A DNA stretch of 64,000 nucleotides from an uncultured Anaerolineae bacterium (GTDB taxonomy: Bacteria; Chloroflexota; Anaerolineae; Promineifilales; Promineifilaceae), in the NCBI GenBank assembly GCA_905479495.1, contig CAJQMR010000003.1:248001-312000 (forward strand). The letters run 5' to 3'. The position numbers were made by a program, and so were the translations under genes. Under the pieces are notes generated by a model, which saw only the letters and a program-made list of their open reading frames with translations, was not told where the DNA came from and searched no databases. Positions 44,733-52,892 of the stretch are shown here, piece by piece. Each line of letters opens with the position of its first letter. The first letter of the stretch is position 1.

Positions 44733-46337
44733 ATGATGAGCCAACAGAACGGACAAAAAACCAGCATGGCCAAAATTGTGACTGGAACCGATTACATCGA
44801 AAGCTTGCGCGGGCGCAATCTGAACGTTTATCTGTTTGGGGAGCGTATCGACGAGCCAGTGGACCATCCCATGATACGGCCGTCTATCAACGCGGTTGCC
44901 GAAACGTATGACCTGGCCGTACAACACCCGGAACTGGGAACGGCCGTTTCCCCCCTCACGGGCCAATCCGTTAATCGCTTTTTGCATGTGGCCAACAGCG
45001 TGGACGATGTCGTGAACCAGAACAAAATGCAGCGGCGGCTGGGCCAGCTCACCGGCACCTGCTTTCAACGCTGTGTGGGGATGGATGCGCTCAACTCCCT
45101 CTACTCCGTCACCTACGAAATTGACGAAAAGCACGGCACAGCGTACCATGACCGGCTCAAAACCTTCCTCACCCAGGCGCAGCAACAAAACGTAGTTATC
45201 GGCGGGGCCATGACCGACGTGAAGGGGGATCGCAGCCTGGCCCCGCACCAGCAGGCTGACCCCGACCTGTACGTTCATGTCACCCGACGCACAGCAGATG
45301 GTGTCACTATTTGTGGGGCCAAAGCGCACCAGACCGGCTGCATCAATTCCCACTGGCTGATCGTCATGCCCACGCTGCGGCTCAGCCCGGAAGATCGTGA
45401 TTTTGCCATTGTAGGCGCGATTCCCGTGACAGCTGAGGGGATTACGTATATTTACGGCCGTCAATCGTGCGATACGCGAAGCATGGAAGCGGGCAGCATT
45501 GATGTGGGCAACGCACAGTACGGCGGCCAGGAAGCGATGGTCATTTTTGATGACGTCTTCATCCCCAACGACCTCATTTTTATGGATGGCCAGACGGAGT
45601 TTGCCGCCATGCTGGTGGAACGCTTTACCTGCTACCATCGGCGCAGCTACGTTTGCAAAAGCGGTGTGGGCGATGTGTTGATTGGGGCCACGGCCACCGC
45701 CGCCGCATACAACGGCGTGCCCCGCGCCTCGCACATTCGCGACAAACTGGTGGAGATGACCCACCTGAACGAGACGATTTACGCCACCGGTATCGCCTCC
45801 TCTTACCAGAGCCACGCCACCAAATCCGGCGCTTACATTTGCGACGACATGCTGGCCAATGTGTGCAAGCATCACGTCACCCGCTTCCCCTACGAGATTA
45901 GCCGCTTGGCCCAGGACATTGCGGGCGGTTTGGTCGCCACCATGCCCTCCGAAGCCGATTACCGGCACGAAGAATTGGGGCCGCTGCTGGATAAATATTT
46001 GCGTGGCCAGGCCAACGTGCCCACGGAGCACCGCATGCGCATCATGCGCCTGATTGAAAATATGACGCTGGGGCGCAACGCCGTCGGCTACCTGACGGAG
46101 TCGATGCACGGCGCAGGATCGCCACAGGCGCAGCGCATCCAGATTTACCGCTACATGCAGCTGGAATTCAAGCAGCAGTTGGCCCAGCGTCTGGCCGGTA
46201 TTGACCTAACAGAAACGGTACGTGAAGGTTTGAATGAATTGGTGGACAGTTATTTTGCCCGGGTGTTTAAAACGGCCGTCAATGGAACACAGACCAGTCC
46301 TGAGCAACGCCGAAGGATAAACGCTGATGAACGCTGA
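44733..46337 (+). CDS. abfD: 4-hydroxybutyryl-CoA dehydratase/vinylacetyl-CoA isomerase-like
   Basis: A 534-residue enzyme of the 4-hydroxyphenylacetate 3-hydroxylase superfamily, AbfD branch. AbfD uses FAD and a [4Fe-4S] cluster to dehydrate 4-hydroxybutyryl-CoA to crotonyl-CoA. The N-terminal Cys-X3-Cys (C110, C114 in GTCFQRCVGMDALN) and a His/Cys pair (H302, C308 in YHRRSYVCKSGVGD) correspond to the known cluster ligands, though I count one residue fewer between His and Cys than in the clostridial numbering. FAD-loop region HQTGCINSHWLIVMPT also fits. CGGAGG precedes the ATG. No CoA-transferase or 4-hydroxybutyrate dehydrogenase is adjacent. Its last residues (INADER) and stop come from a dispersed repeat at 46315-46363. 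Confidence 0.87.
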   Translation: MMSQQNGQKTSMAKIVTGTDYIESLRGRNLNVYLFGERIDEPVDHPMIRPSINAVAETYDLAVQHPELGTAVSPLTGQSVNRFLHVANSVDDVVNQNKMQRRLGQLTGTCFQRCVGMDALNSLYSVTYEIDEKHGTAYHDRLKTFLTQAQQQNVVIGGAMTDVKGDRSLAPHQQADPDLYVHVTRRTADGVTICGAKAHQTGCINSHWLIVMPTLRLSPEDRDFAIVGAIPVTAEGITYIYGRQSCDTRSMEAGSIDVGNAQYGGQEAMVIFDDVFIPNDLIFMDGQTEFAAMLVERFTCYHRRSYVCKSGVGDVLIGATATAAAYNGVPRASHIRDKLVEMTHLNETIYATGIASSYQSHATKSGAYICDDMLANVCKHHVTRFPYEISRLAQDIAGGLVATMPSEADYRHEELGPLLDKYLRGQANVPTEHRMRIMRLIENMTLGRNAVGYLTESMHGAGSPQAQRIQIYRYMQLEFKQQLAQRLAGIDLTETVREGLNELVDSYFARVFKTAVNGTQTSPEQRRRINADER

Positions 46338-46363
46338 TTTTATTTTCTTTCTGCGTCATCTGC
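46315..46363. repeat. Dispersed repeat overlapping the dehydratase 3' end
   Basis: GATAAACGCTGATGAACGCT followed by GATTTTATTTTCTTTCTGCG and TCATCTGC. Its second half resembles the ATCTGCG elements at 17298 and 41755. It encodes the last six residues and the stop of the upstream gene, and ends 16 bases before the hypF start. Confidence 0.65.
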
Positions 46364-46379
46364 ATGTTTGAAGATAGAC

Positions 46380-48761
46380 ATGATCAAAGAGAAAGCCCAA
46401 AAACCTGCTTCATCCTCTTCCCCCACCGTGCGCCAGCGGCTGACGGTGCGCGGCGTGGTGCAAGGGGTTGGTTTTCGGCCGTTTGTTTATGGTCTGGCCG
46501 TGAAGCATGGTTTGAGTGGTTTTGTAGGCAATGACAGTGGCGGGGTGTTTATTGAGATTGAGGGGGTGGAAACGGCCGTCACTCAATTCCACCATGATCT
46601 CACCCAAAACCATCCACCCCTGGCCCACATCGAACAGGTCACAGTAGACGACTTGCCCATGCAAAACAGCACTGAGTTTGTCATCGTCCACAGCCAGGCA
46701 CAGGCCGCCGCCAACACCCTCATTTCCCCCGACATTTGCCTCTGCGAAGAGTGCCGGAGCGAGCTGTTTGATCCACAAAACCGGCGCTACCGTTACCCCT
46801 TCATCAACTGCACCAACTGCGGCCCGCGCTTTACCATCATCAAAGACATTCCCTACGACCGGCCGCTGACCACGATGGCCGAATTTACCATGTGCTCGGA
46901 ATGTCAGGCCGAGTACGATGATCCGCTGGATCGCCGTTTTCATGCCCAGCCCAATGCCTGCCCGGTGTGTGGGCCGCAGGTTTGGCTGGAGAGTGGTGAA
47001 CAGTTATCGGTAAACGGTAATCAGTTATCAGTAATCAGTGGTCAGTATTCGGTGAAGGGGGATGGGGCGATTGGGGCGGCGCAGGCGCTGTTGGCGGCGG
47101 GGAAAATTGTGGCGGTGAAGGGGCTGGGGGGCTTTCATCTGGCGTGTGATGCGGCGAATGATGCCGTGCTGGCAACTTTGCGCGAGCGCAAGGGGCGGGT
47201 GGACAAACCGTTTGCCGTCATGGCCCGCGACGTGGCCACGGTGCACCAGTTTGCCCATTTATCAGCCGCTGAAGAAACATTGCTCACCAGCAAAGAACGG
47301 CCGATTCTGCTCCTACACCAAAAAGAAAACAATCCGCTCTCACCGCTGGTGGCTCCCAGCAACAACACCATCGGCGTCATGCTGCCCTACACACCGCTGC
47401 ACTACCTGCTGCTGGAAAACCTGCAACTTGCCACCTGCAACCTGCCACTCCTCATCATGACTTCAGCCAACTACAGCAACGAGCCCATCGTCAAAGACAA
47501 TGACGAAGCCCGCGAGCAGTTGGCCCATTTAGCCGACGCCTTTTTAATGCACAACCGGGCGATTTACGGCCGTTGTGATGACTCCGTCGTGCGGGTTATC
47601 GGTAAACCTAATACCGATAACGGATCACCGAATACCAATCACCTCCTCCCCATCCGCCGTTCACGCGGCTATGCTCCCTTTCCGGTAAAATTACCGTTCA
47701 ACGTGCCGCCAACGTTGGCGGTAGGTGGCGAGCTGAAAAGCACCTTTTGCCTGGCTAAGGGCGAATACGGCTACATGAGCCAGCACATTGGTGATATGGA
47801 AAATTTGGAGACGCTAAACGCTTTTGCCACGGCCGTTTCCCATTACCAATCCCTCTTCCGCACCGATCCAGAGCGACTGGTGTGCGATCTACATCCTGGC
47901 TACCTTTCCACTCGCTGGGCGCAGGAGCAAACGGATCTGCCCGTGGTGGCGGTGCAGCACCACCACGCCCACATTGCCAGTGTGATGGCTGAACATCAGC
48001 TGGACGGCCGTTCTCCGGTGATTGGCTTTAGCTTTGATGGCACAGGGTACGGCACGGATGGAGCGGTGTGGGGTGGCGAACTGCTCTTAGCTGATTATCA
48101 TGGTTTTGAGCGGGCGGCTCATCTAAAATATGTTCCGTTGGCCGGGGGTGATTTGGCGGTGAAACGGCCGTATCGCCTGGCGCTGGCCCATTTGCAAGCC
48201 GCCGGATTGGCCTGGGACGAAGCGCTGCCCTGCGTGACAGCCTGCCCCGAGGCGGAGCAGCGCGTTTTGCGCCAACAGCTGGAGCGGGAAATCAACAGCG
48301 TGCCCACCAGCAGCATGGGACGATTGTTTGATGCCGTGGCTGCCTTGCTAGGCATTCGGCAAACGGTGACTTATGAAGGACAGGCGGCGATTGAGTTAGA
48401 GGTGACCGCCGCGCCAAATGTGACGGAACATTACCAGTTTGATTTATCGGGCGATCTGTTTGACGCAGCACCCATTTTCGTGGAAATGGTGAAAGATTTA
48501 CGGGCAGGGTTGCAAACGGCCGTTATCGCCGCCAAGTTTCATAATGCCGTAGCCGATCTCATTGTGCAGCTGAGTTTGCAGATGCGAAAGCAGCATGGCT
48601 TAAACCAGGTGGCCTTGAGCGGCGGTGTGTTCCAGAATGTGACCTTGTTGGAAACGGCCGTGCGTCAGCTGCACCAACATAATTTTGAAATATTGATCCA
48701 TCACCTCGTACCGCCAAACGACGGCGGATTGGCTCTGGGACAGGTGATGATTCAAATTTGA
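46380..48761 (+). CDS. hypF: [NiFe]-hydrogenase maturation carbamoyltransferase HypF
   Basis: About 793 residues. HypF uses carbamoyl phosphate and ATP to make the cyanide ligand of [NiFe]-hydrogenase and loads it onto HypE. Domains: acylphosphatase (RGVVQGVGFRPFVYGLA, about 24-40), two zinc fingers (CLCEECRSEL, CTNCGP, CSECQAEY, CPVCGP, about 119-200), YrdC-like (GKIVAVKGLGGFHLACDA, about 240-420) and Kae1-like with HHHAHIASV (about 527) and FDGTGYGTDGAVWGGE. The start is uncertain: ATG 46380 or TTG 46368, no clear ribosome site. Oddity: repeat-derived in-frame insertions lie at 46994-47056 (EQLSVNGNQLSVISGQYSV), around 47420-47450 (LQLATCNL) and 47596-47643 (VIGKPNTDNGSPNTN), all at domain linkers or loops. 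Confidence 0.93.
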   Translation: MIKEKAQKPASSSSPTVRQRLTVRGVVQGVGFRPFVYGLAVKHGLSGFVGNDSGGVFIEIEGVETAVTQFHHDLTQNHPPLAHIEQVTVDDLPMQNSTEFVIVHSQAQAAANTLISPDICLCEECRSELFDPQNRRYRYPFINCTNCGPRFTIIKDIPYDRPLTTMAEFTMCSECQAEYDDPLDRRFHAQPNACPVCGPQVWLESGEQLSVNGNQLSVISGQYSVKGDGAIGAAQALLAAGKIVAVKGLGGFHLACDAANDAVLATLRERKGRVDKPFAVMARDVATVHQFAHLSAAEETLLTSKERPILLLHQKENNPLSPLVAPSNNTIGVMLPYTPLHYLLLENLQLATCNLPLLIMTSANYSNEPIVKDNDEAREQLAHLADAFLMHNRAIYGRCDDSVVRVIGKPNTDNGSPNTNHLLPIRRSRGYAPFPVKLPFNVPPTLAVGGELKSTFCLAKGEYGYMSQHIGDMENLETLNAFATAVSHYQSLFRTDPERLVCDLHPGYLSTRWAQEQTDLPVVAVQHHHAHIASVMAEHQLDGRSPVIGFSFDGTGYGTDGAVWGGELLLADYHGFERAAHLKYVPLAGGDLAVKRPYRLALAHLQAAGLAWDEALPCVTACPEAEQRVLRQQLEREINSVPTSSMGRLFDAVAALLGIRQTVTYEGQAAIELEVTAAPNVTEHYQFDLSGDLFDAAPIFVEMVKDLRAGLQTAVIAAKFHNAVADLIVQLSLQMRKQHGLNQVALSGGVFQNVTLLETAVRQLHQHNFEILIHHLVPPNDGGLALGQVMIQI
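46994..47056. repeat. In-frame dispersed repeat inside hypF, insertion 1
   Basis: CAGTTATCGGTAAACGGTAA, then TCAGTTATCAGTAATCAGTG and GTCAGTATTCGGTG. It shares GTAATCAGTTWTCAGT and CAGTATTCGGT (inverse ACCGAATACTG) with 8379-8428. It encodes about 20 extra residues between the last zinc finger and the YrdC domain. Confidence 0.85.
47596..47643. repeat. In-frame repeat inside hypF, insertion 3
   Basis: TTATCGG (47596-47602) and CCGATAA (47614-47620) form a hairpin followed by CGGATCACCGAATACCAATC. TTATCGGTAAAC is shared with insertion 1. It encodes KPNTDNGSPNTN, just before the conserved RRSRGYAP motif, where other HypF proteins have only a few residues. Confidence 0.75.
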
Positions 48762-48803
48762 TAGATGTTGATCGATTATGAACTTAAACAAATAATAATT
48801 ACC

Positions 48804-48872
48804 TTTGTCTGTCACTCCCGCGTAGGCGGGAGTCCAGGTTTGTGGATTCCCAGATGCACGGGAATGACAAGT
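48804..48872. repeat. GTCACTCCCGCG...GCGGGAGTCC-type repeat
   Basis: CTCCCG-CGTAGG-CGGGAG (48815-48832) is a perfect small hairpin. An outer pair, TTGTCTGTCACTCCCG and CGGGAATGACAA, frames it. This sequence type (TCATTCCCGCG...GCGGGAATCCAG) is found across many unrelated bacteria. It fills the hypF-hypC gap. Confidence 0.85.
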
Positions 48873-48891
48873 GAAGAGTTGGAGGCATAAC

Positions 48892-49155
48892 ATGTGCTTA
48901 GGCATTCCAGGAAAAGTAGTAGAAATTTATGAAACAGGTGGTACCCGCATGGGCAAGGTTGACTTTAGCGGCATCCAAAAAGAAGTATGCCTCGCCTACC
49001 TGCCGGAGATTGAAGTGGGTGATTACACCATTATTCACGTGGGTTTTGCCATCACCAAGCTAGATGAAGAATCGGCCCTGGAAACATTGGCCCTGTTTGA
49101 AGAAATGGGCACATTGGAAGAAGAACTGCTGGCTGGTGAGGAGTCATCAACGTGA
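48892..49155 (+). CDS. hypC: Hydrogenase assembly chaperone HypC
   Basis: An 87-residue HypC/HybG chaperone with TTGGAGG before ATG 48892. It begins with the essential [12 protein letters not shown] (Cys2 binds the Fe(CN)2CO unit) and has [35 protein letters not shown]. It works with HypD as the scaffold on which the iron centre is assembled and then delivers it to the large subunit. Its TGA overlaps the GTG start of hypD by four bases, so the two are translationally coupled. Confidence 0.95.
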   Translation: MCLGIPGKVVEIYETGGTRMGKVDFSGIQKEVCLAYLPEIEVGDYTIIHVGFAITKLDEESALETLALFEEMGTLEEELLAGEESST

Positions 49156-50267
49156 AATATTTAGACGAGTTTCGCGATCCGGCGTTAGCAAAAAAGCTAT
49201 TTGACCAGATCAAGCAGCTGGCCACCCAAAAATGGGTCATGATGGAGGTGTGCGGGGGGCAAACCCATTCCATCATTCGCAATGGCATCGACCAGTTGCT
49301 GCCCGACACGATTGAAATGATTCACGGCCCTGGCTGCCCGGTGTGCGTCACGCCGCTGGGGGTGATTGACAAAGCCCTGGCCATTGCCGCCCGCCCTGGC
49401 GTGATCTTTTGCTCTTTTGGCGACATGCTGCGCGTGCCCGGCAGCGAAAAAGATTTGTTCCGCATCAAAAGCGAAGGCGGCGACGTGCGCATCGTTTACT
49501 CGCCGCTGGATGCAGTAAAGATTGCCCGCGAAAATCCAGAGAAGGAAGTCGTTTTCTTCGGCATCGGCTTTGAGACAACGGCTCCGGCTAACGCGATGGC
49601 TGTTTTCCAGGCAAAGCAGCAAAATCTAAAGAATTTCTCCATGCTGGTGTCACACGTTTTGGTGCCACCCGCCATTGAGGCAATTTTGTCATCGCCCAAC
49701 AACCGGGTGCAGGCATTTTTGGCAGCAGGGCATGTGTGCAGCGTGATGGGCTATTGGCAGTACGGCCCCATCGCCGAAAAATACCAGGTGCCAATTGTGG
49801 TAACGGGCTTTGAGCCGCTGGACGTGCTGGAAGGGATTCGGCGCACGGTTGAGCAGTTGGAAAACGGCCGTTACACAGTCGAAAATGCGTACGCGCGTGC
49901 CGTCACTGAAAAAGGCAACGTCGCCGCCCAAAAAATGCTGGCCGACGTGTTCACCGTGAACGACCGGCAGTGGCGCGGCATTGGCCTGATTCCGCAAAGC
50001 GGTTGGGAACTCAGCGCAGCCTACCGTGATTTTGATGCGGCCGTTCGCTTTGACGTGGGCCATATCGAGACGCATGAATCGGAACTGTGCCGCAGTGGCG
50101 AAGTGCTGCAAGGCATGATCAAGCCCAATGAGTGCGCCGCCTTTGGCAAAGAATGCACGCCGCGTAACCCATTGGGAGCCACGATGGTTTCCAGCGAGGG
50201 GGCGTGTGCGGCTTATTATCAATACGGCCGTTTTGTTTCCCTGGAAAATGTGGTGGTAGCCGACTGA
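49152..50267 (+). CDS. hypD: Hydrogenase formation protein HypD
   Basis: A 371-residue iron-sulfur protein that assembles the Fe(CN)2CO group together with HypC. The start is GTG 49152, overlapping the hypC stop. Conserved motifs: [13 protein letters not shown] (Cys near 34), [12 protein letters not shown] (CPVC near 60), [15 protein letters not shown] and [13 protein letters not shown]. The C-terminal [4Fe-4S] site has [28 protein letters not shown] and a final [12 protein letters not shown]. Full length. The next gene hypE is 88 bases on, after a dispersed inverted repeat. Confidence 0.95.
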   Translation: MKYLDEFRDPALAKKLFDQIKQLATQKWVMMEVCGGQTHSIIRNGIDQLLPDTIEMIHGPGCPVCVTPLGVIDKALAIAARPGVIFCSFGDMLRVPGSEKDLFRIKSEGGDVRIVYSPLDAVKIARENPEKEVVFFGIGFETTAPANAMAVFQAKQQNLKNFSMLVSHVLVPPAIEAILSSPNNRVQAFLAAGHVCSVMGYWQYGPIAEKYQVPIVVTGFEPLDVLEGIRRTVEQLENGRYTVENAYARAVTEKGNVAAQKMLADVFTVNDRQWRGIGLIPQSGWELSAAYRDFDAAVRFDVGHIETHESELCRSGEVLQGMIKPNECAAFGKECTPRNPLGATMVSSEGACAAYYQYGRFVSLENVVVAD

Positions 50268-50270
50268 AAT

Positions 50271-50335
50271 GAGATTGGAGACTGGAGATTAGAGATTATC
50301 ATTCCTAAATCTCCAATCTCTAATCTCCAATCTCC
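50271..50335. repeat. Dispersed inverted repeat, GGAGATT family, copy 2
   Basis: GAGATTGGAGACTGGAGATT at 50271-50290 and the right arm AATCTCCAATCTCTAATCTC ending at 50335 can form a hairpin of over 25 base pairs. The core is shared with 3883-3934. It fills the hypD-hypE gap. Confidence 0.9.
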
Positions 50336-50355
50336 CCATCTCGAAAGGATCGATT

Positions 50356-51429
50356 TTGAATAAAGAAACCAAGACGAACGATTTAGATTTTGAAGGCTGG
50401 ACCTGCCCCATGCCGCTGCGCAGCTATCCCAACATTATTTTAGGGCACGGCGGTGGCGGTAAGCTGTCGGCCGAGCTGGTGGAGCATCTCTTTTTGCCCG
50501 CCTTTCGCAATGACAAGCTGGAAAGTTTGGGGGATGCGGCCGTATTTGATGTACCTGTTGGCAGATTAGCCATGTCTACCGACTCGTTTGTGGTACGGCC
50601 GTTATTTTTCCCCGGCGGCAACATTGGCGAACTGGCTATCAACGGCACGGTGAATGACATTAGCATGACAGGGGCCAAGCCGCTTTACCTCACCGTTGGT
50701 TTCATCATCGAAGAGGGGTTGGCGATGAACACGCTGGGGCGCATTGTGGACAGTATGGCCGCTGCCGCTGCTAAGGCTGGCGTGGCCCTCATTACCGGCG
50801 ACACCAAAGTGGTGGACAAGGGGCACGGTGATGGTGTGTTCATCAACACCAGCGGCATTGGTGTCATTCCCGATGGCCTGGCAATTGGACCAGACAAAGC
50901 ACAGCCTGGCGATGTAGTCATCCTCAGCGGCACGATTGGCGACCACGGCATGGCCATTATGAGCGTGCGTGAAGGGCTGGAGTTTGACGCGCCAATTGTG
51001 AGCGATACGGCCGCTCTCAACGGCCTCATCGCCGAAATGTTAGCAGTCTGCCCCAACATTCACGTCTTGCGCGACCCCACGCGGGGCGGCGTAGCCTCTT
51101 CGCTCAACGAAATTGCCCACAGTTCCCAGGTGGGCATTGCGCTTAATGAGAACAAAATCCCGGTGAATCCAGCGGTAAATGCAGCCTGTGAACTGCTGGG
51201 CATGGACCCCATTTTTGTGGCCAACGAAGGTAAACTGCTGGCCATCATACCGGCAGATCAGGCTGAGGCTGTGGTGGATGTGATGCGGAAAAATGAATTG
51301 GGAAGGGAAACGGCCGTTATCGGCCAGGTTGTTGCCGAACATCCCGGCATGGTGGTGGCCAAAACAGGCATCGGCGGCACGCGGGTAATTTCCATGCAAA
51401 TTGGCGAGCAGCTGCCCCGCATTTGCTGA
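50356..51429 (+). CDS. hypE: Hydrogenase maturation protein HypE
   Basis: A 357-residue AIR-synthase-like ATPase. It dehydrates the carbamoyl group put on its C-terminal cysteine by HypF to a thiocyanate, the source of the CN ligands. The C-terminus is the diagnostic LPRIC. Other motifs: IILGHGGGGKLSAELV, MSTDSFVVRPLFFPGGNIGELAINGTVND and HVLRDPTRGGVASSLNEIA. The start is TTG 50356 with AAAGGAT upstream; no ATG precedes the conserved WTCPMPLR region, so TTG is preferred. A terminator follows the stop closely, marking the end of the hyp operon. hypA, hypB and hydrogenase subunit genes are not in the window. Confidence 0.94.
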   Translation: MNKETKTNDLDFEGWTCPMPLRSYPNIILGHGGGGKLSAELVEHLFLPAFRNDKLESLGDAAVFDVPVGRLAMSTDSFVVRPLFFPGGNIGELAINGTVNDISMTGAKPLYLTVGFIIEEGLAMNTLGRIVDSMAAAAAKAGVALITGDTKVVDKGHGDGVFINTSGIGVIPDGLAIGPDKAQPGDVVILSGTIGDHGMAIMSVREGLEFDAPIVSDTAALNGLIAEMLAVCPNIHVLRDPTRGGVASSLNEIAHSSQVGIALNENKIPVNPAVNAACELLGMDPIFVANEGKLLAIIPADQAEAVVDVMRKNELGRETAVIGQVVAEHPGMVVAKTGIGGTRVISMQIGEQLPRIC

Positions 51430-51447
51430 GACTCATTGCTTATCCAG

Positions 51448-51485
51448 AGGGAGAAACGAAATTCCTGTTTTGTTTCTCCCTTTTT
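51448..51485 (+). terminator. Rho-independent terminator after hypE
   Basis: AGGGAGAAAC (51448-51457) and GTTTCTCCCT (51472-51481) form a perfect 10-base stem with a 14-base loop, followed by a run of T. Confidence 0.93.
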
Positions 51486-51490
51486 CATTA

Positions 51491-51545
51491 TTGACATATA
51501 TCGCTTACTTATATATCATTTGGCAATATATAACTAAGCGATATA
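51491..51545 (+). promoter_or_regulatory. padR promoter embedded in a 20-base inverted repeat
   Basis: TTGACA (51491-51496) is followed after 17 bases by TATCAT (51514-51519). TATATCGCTTACTTATATAT (51497-51516) and its complement at 51526-51545 match at 19 of 20 positions across a nine-base spacer. The arms cover the spacer and -10 region, so this is the probable PadR operator. Confidence 0.88.
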
Positions 51546-51554
51546 AGGTGCTCA

Positions 51555-51899
51555 ATGAGTCAATTAGATCAACTACGAAAGGGAAGTACCAAATTATTGG
51601 TACTCGATGTGATTGGTAACGAGGCCAAGTATGGCTACCAGATCATGCGTGAATTGGAAGAAAAAAGTGAGGGGTATTTTTCTCTAACGGCCGCTTCTCT
51701 GTATCCAGCCCTTCACCAATTAGAAGAAGATGGTCTTGTAAATAGTGAATGGCAATCTGGACAAGGCAAACGACGGCGCAAATATTATACCTTGACGGAG
51801 GCTGGCCAACAGGCACTGGTAGATCATTTATCTGAATGGCGACATTTTTTTAACAAGCTGTTTGATACGCTGAATTTGGGGATGGAGAGTGTTTCATGA
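51555..51899 (+). CDS. PadR-family transcriptional regulator
   Basis: A 114-residue PadR-type (subfamily 2) winged-helix repressor: LRKGSTKLLVLDVIGNEAKYGYQIMRELEEKS, SLYPALHQLEEDGLVNSEW and KRRRKYYTLTEAGQQAL. These short PadR proteins usually control an adjacent membrane-protein gene. Here its TGA overlaps the start of such a gene by four bases (ATGA at 51896). It likely binds the large inverted repeat in its own promoter (51497-51545). The Shine-Dalgarno is weak (AAGGTG). Confidence 0.93.
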   Translation: MSQLDQLRKGSTKLLVLDVIGNEAKYGYQIMRELEEKSEGYFSLTAASLYPALHQLEEDGLVNSEWQSGQGKRRRKYYTLTEAGQQALVDHLSEWRHFFNKLFDTLNLGMESVS

Positions 51900-52849
51900 A
51901 TCAGATTAAGGCATACCTGGCGGAATTGCGCAGCAGGCTTGAGGGTGTTGATGATAAGGAACGGGAAGAGATTCTGGCGGAAATTGAAACGCATCTTGAG
52001 GAAGGTTTGGCAGACGGCCGTTTTCAAGCTGATCCCGCAAAATTAAAACAGGAGATGGGTTCGGTTACTGAGTTGGCTAGTCGGCTTTTGGCAGCAAAAA
52101 ACCGATACGGGAGAAAGGCCTTTCTTCTGTTTTTGCTTTCTTTCTTGTTTGTAGAGGGTTCGGCTTATTGGCTAAGTTTACTTGAATTCCAACTGGAAAG
52201 TATGCCGGGAGACCGTCAAAACTGGTGGGTGCTCTGGAATATGGTGGTTGGTGTGATTGTAATTGGACAACTTTTATGGAGTTGGCGCAAACGTTCGGTG
52301 ATGATTGCCCTGTGGTGGACCTCATTTTTTGTTTCCCTCATAGCTGCACCGCTCTTGGCCTCCTGGATGTATGGGTATCCTCCTGGCATTTTGACTGGCG
52401 GCATGGTATTTGCTATGGGGGTTCTATTGTTGTGGCTTTGGCTGGCATGGCAGGCACGTTTTGATAGCTTGCTGCTGCTATTTGGGAGTTTACCTCTGCT
52501 GCTCGGTCTTCTGACGCAAAATTTCTGGATGGATCAGATCAGTATGGTGATTAATCTCCGGCTTCCCGCCAGTGCGGCTGTTGTAGAGCCCTTGGTACGA
52601 ATGCTGATGTGGACCGGTGTAATGGCCAGTTATTTTTTCCTCAAAAAGCGCTGGTTGCGCTGGGTGGGAATTGGCAGCGTCATTTTGGCTTACCTTTTGA
52701 GTACGGCCGTTTTCTTTGCAACCTATGACCAACGCTGGCTTTTACTTTCGCCACAACTTATCGTGCTGTGGTGTGTGGTTGTAACGGTTTTTCTGCTAAT
52801 GGGAATGGGGCTGGACAAAAATCTTTCTTTGCGTAGGTCTACTTTGTAG
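51896..52849 (+). CDS. HAAS/DUF1700-like membrane protein, PadR partner
   Basis: A 317-residue protein. Residues 1-75 form a helical HAAS-type cytoplasmic domain (MNQIKAYLAELRSRLEGVDDKEREEILAEIETHLEEGL), as found in proteins paired with PadR regulators. After KNRYGRK there are about seven or eight hydrophobic segments (AFLLFLLSFLFVEGSAYWL, MVVGVIVIGQLLW, TSFFVSLIAAPLLASWMYG and others). Start overlaps the padR stop. Function is not known precisely; such pairs respond to envelope stress or drugs in some bacteria. Confidence 0.85.
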   Translation: MNQIKAYLAELRSRLEGVDDKEREEILAEIETHLEEGLADGRFQADPAKLKQEMGSVTELASRLLAAKNRYGRKAFLLFLLSFLFVEGSAYWLSLLEFQLESMPGDRQNWWVLWNMVVGVIVIGQLLWSWRKRSVMIALWWTSFFVSLIAAPLLASWMYGYPPGILTGGMVFAMGVLLLWLWLAWQARFDSLLLLFGSLPLLLGLLTQNFWMDQISMVINLRLPASAAVVEPLVRMLMWTGVMASYFFLKKRWLRWVGIGSVILAYLLSTAVFFATYDQRWLLLSPQLIVLWCVVVTVFLLMGMGLDKNLSLRRSTL

Positions 52850-52892
52850 TGTTGAGATTTGTAGTGTTGAGATAGGAAACGGCCGTTATCGG

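Noticed and set aside
44646..46109. A 487-codon open frame on the minus strand
   Set aside because: It is antisense to the AbfD-like gene, has a low-complexity His/Val/Arg-rich composition typical of shadow frames in GC-rich genes and no ribosome site.
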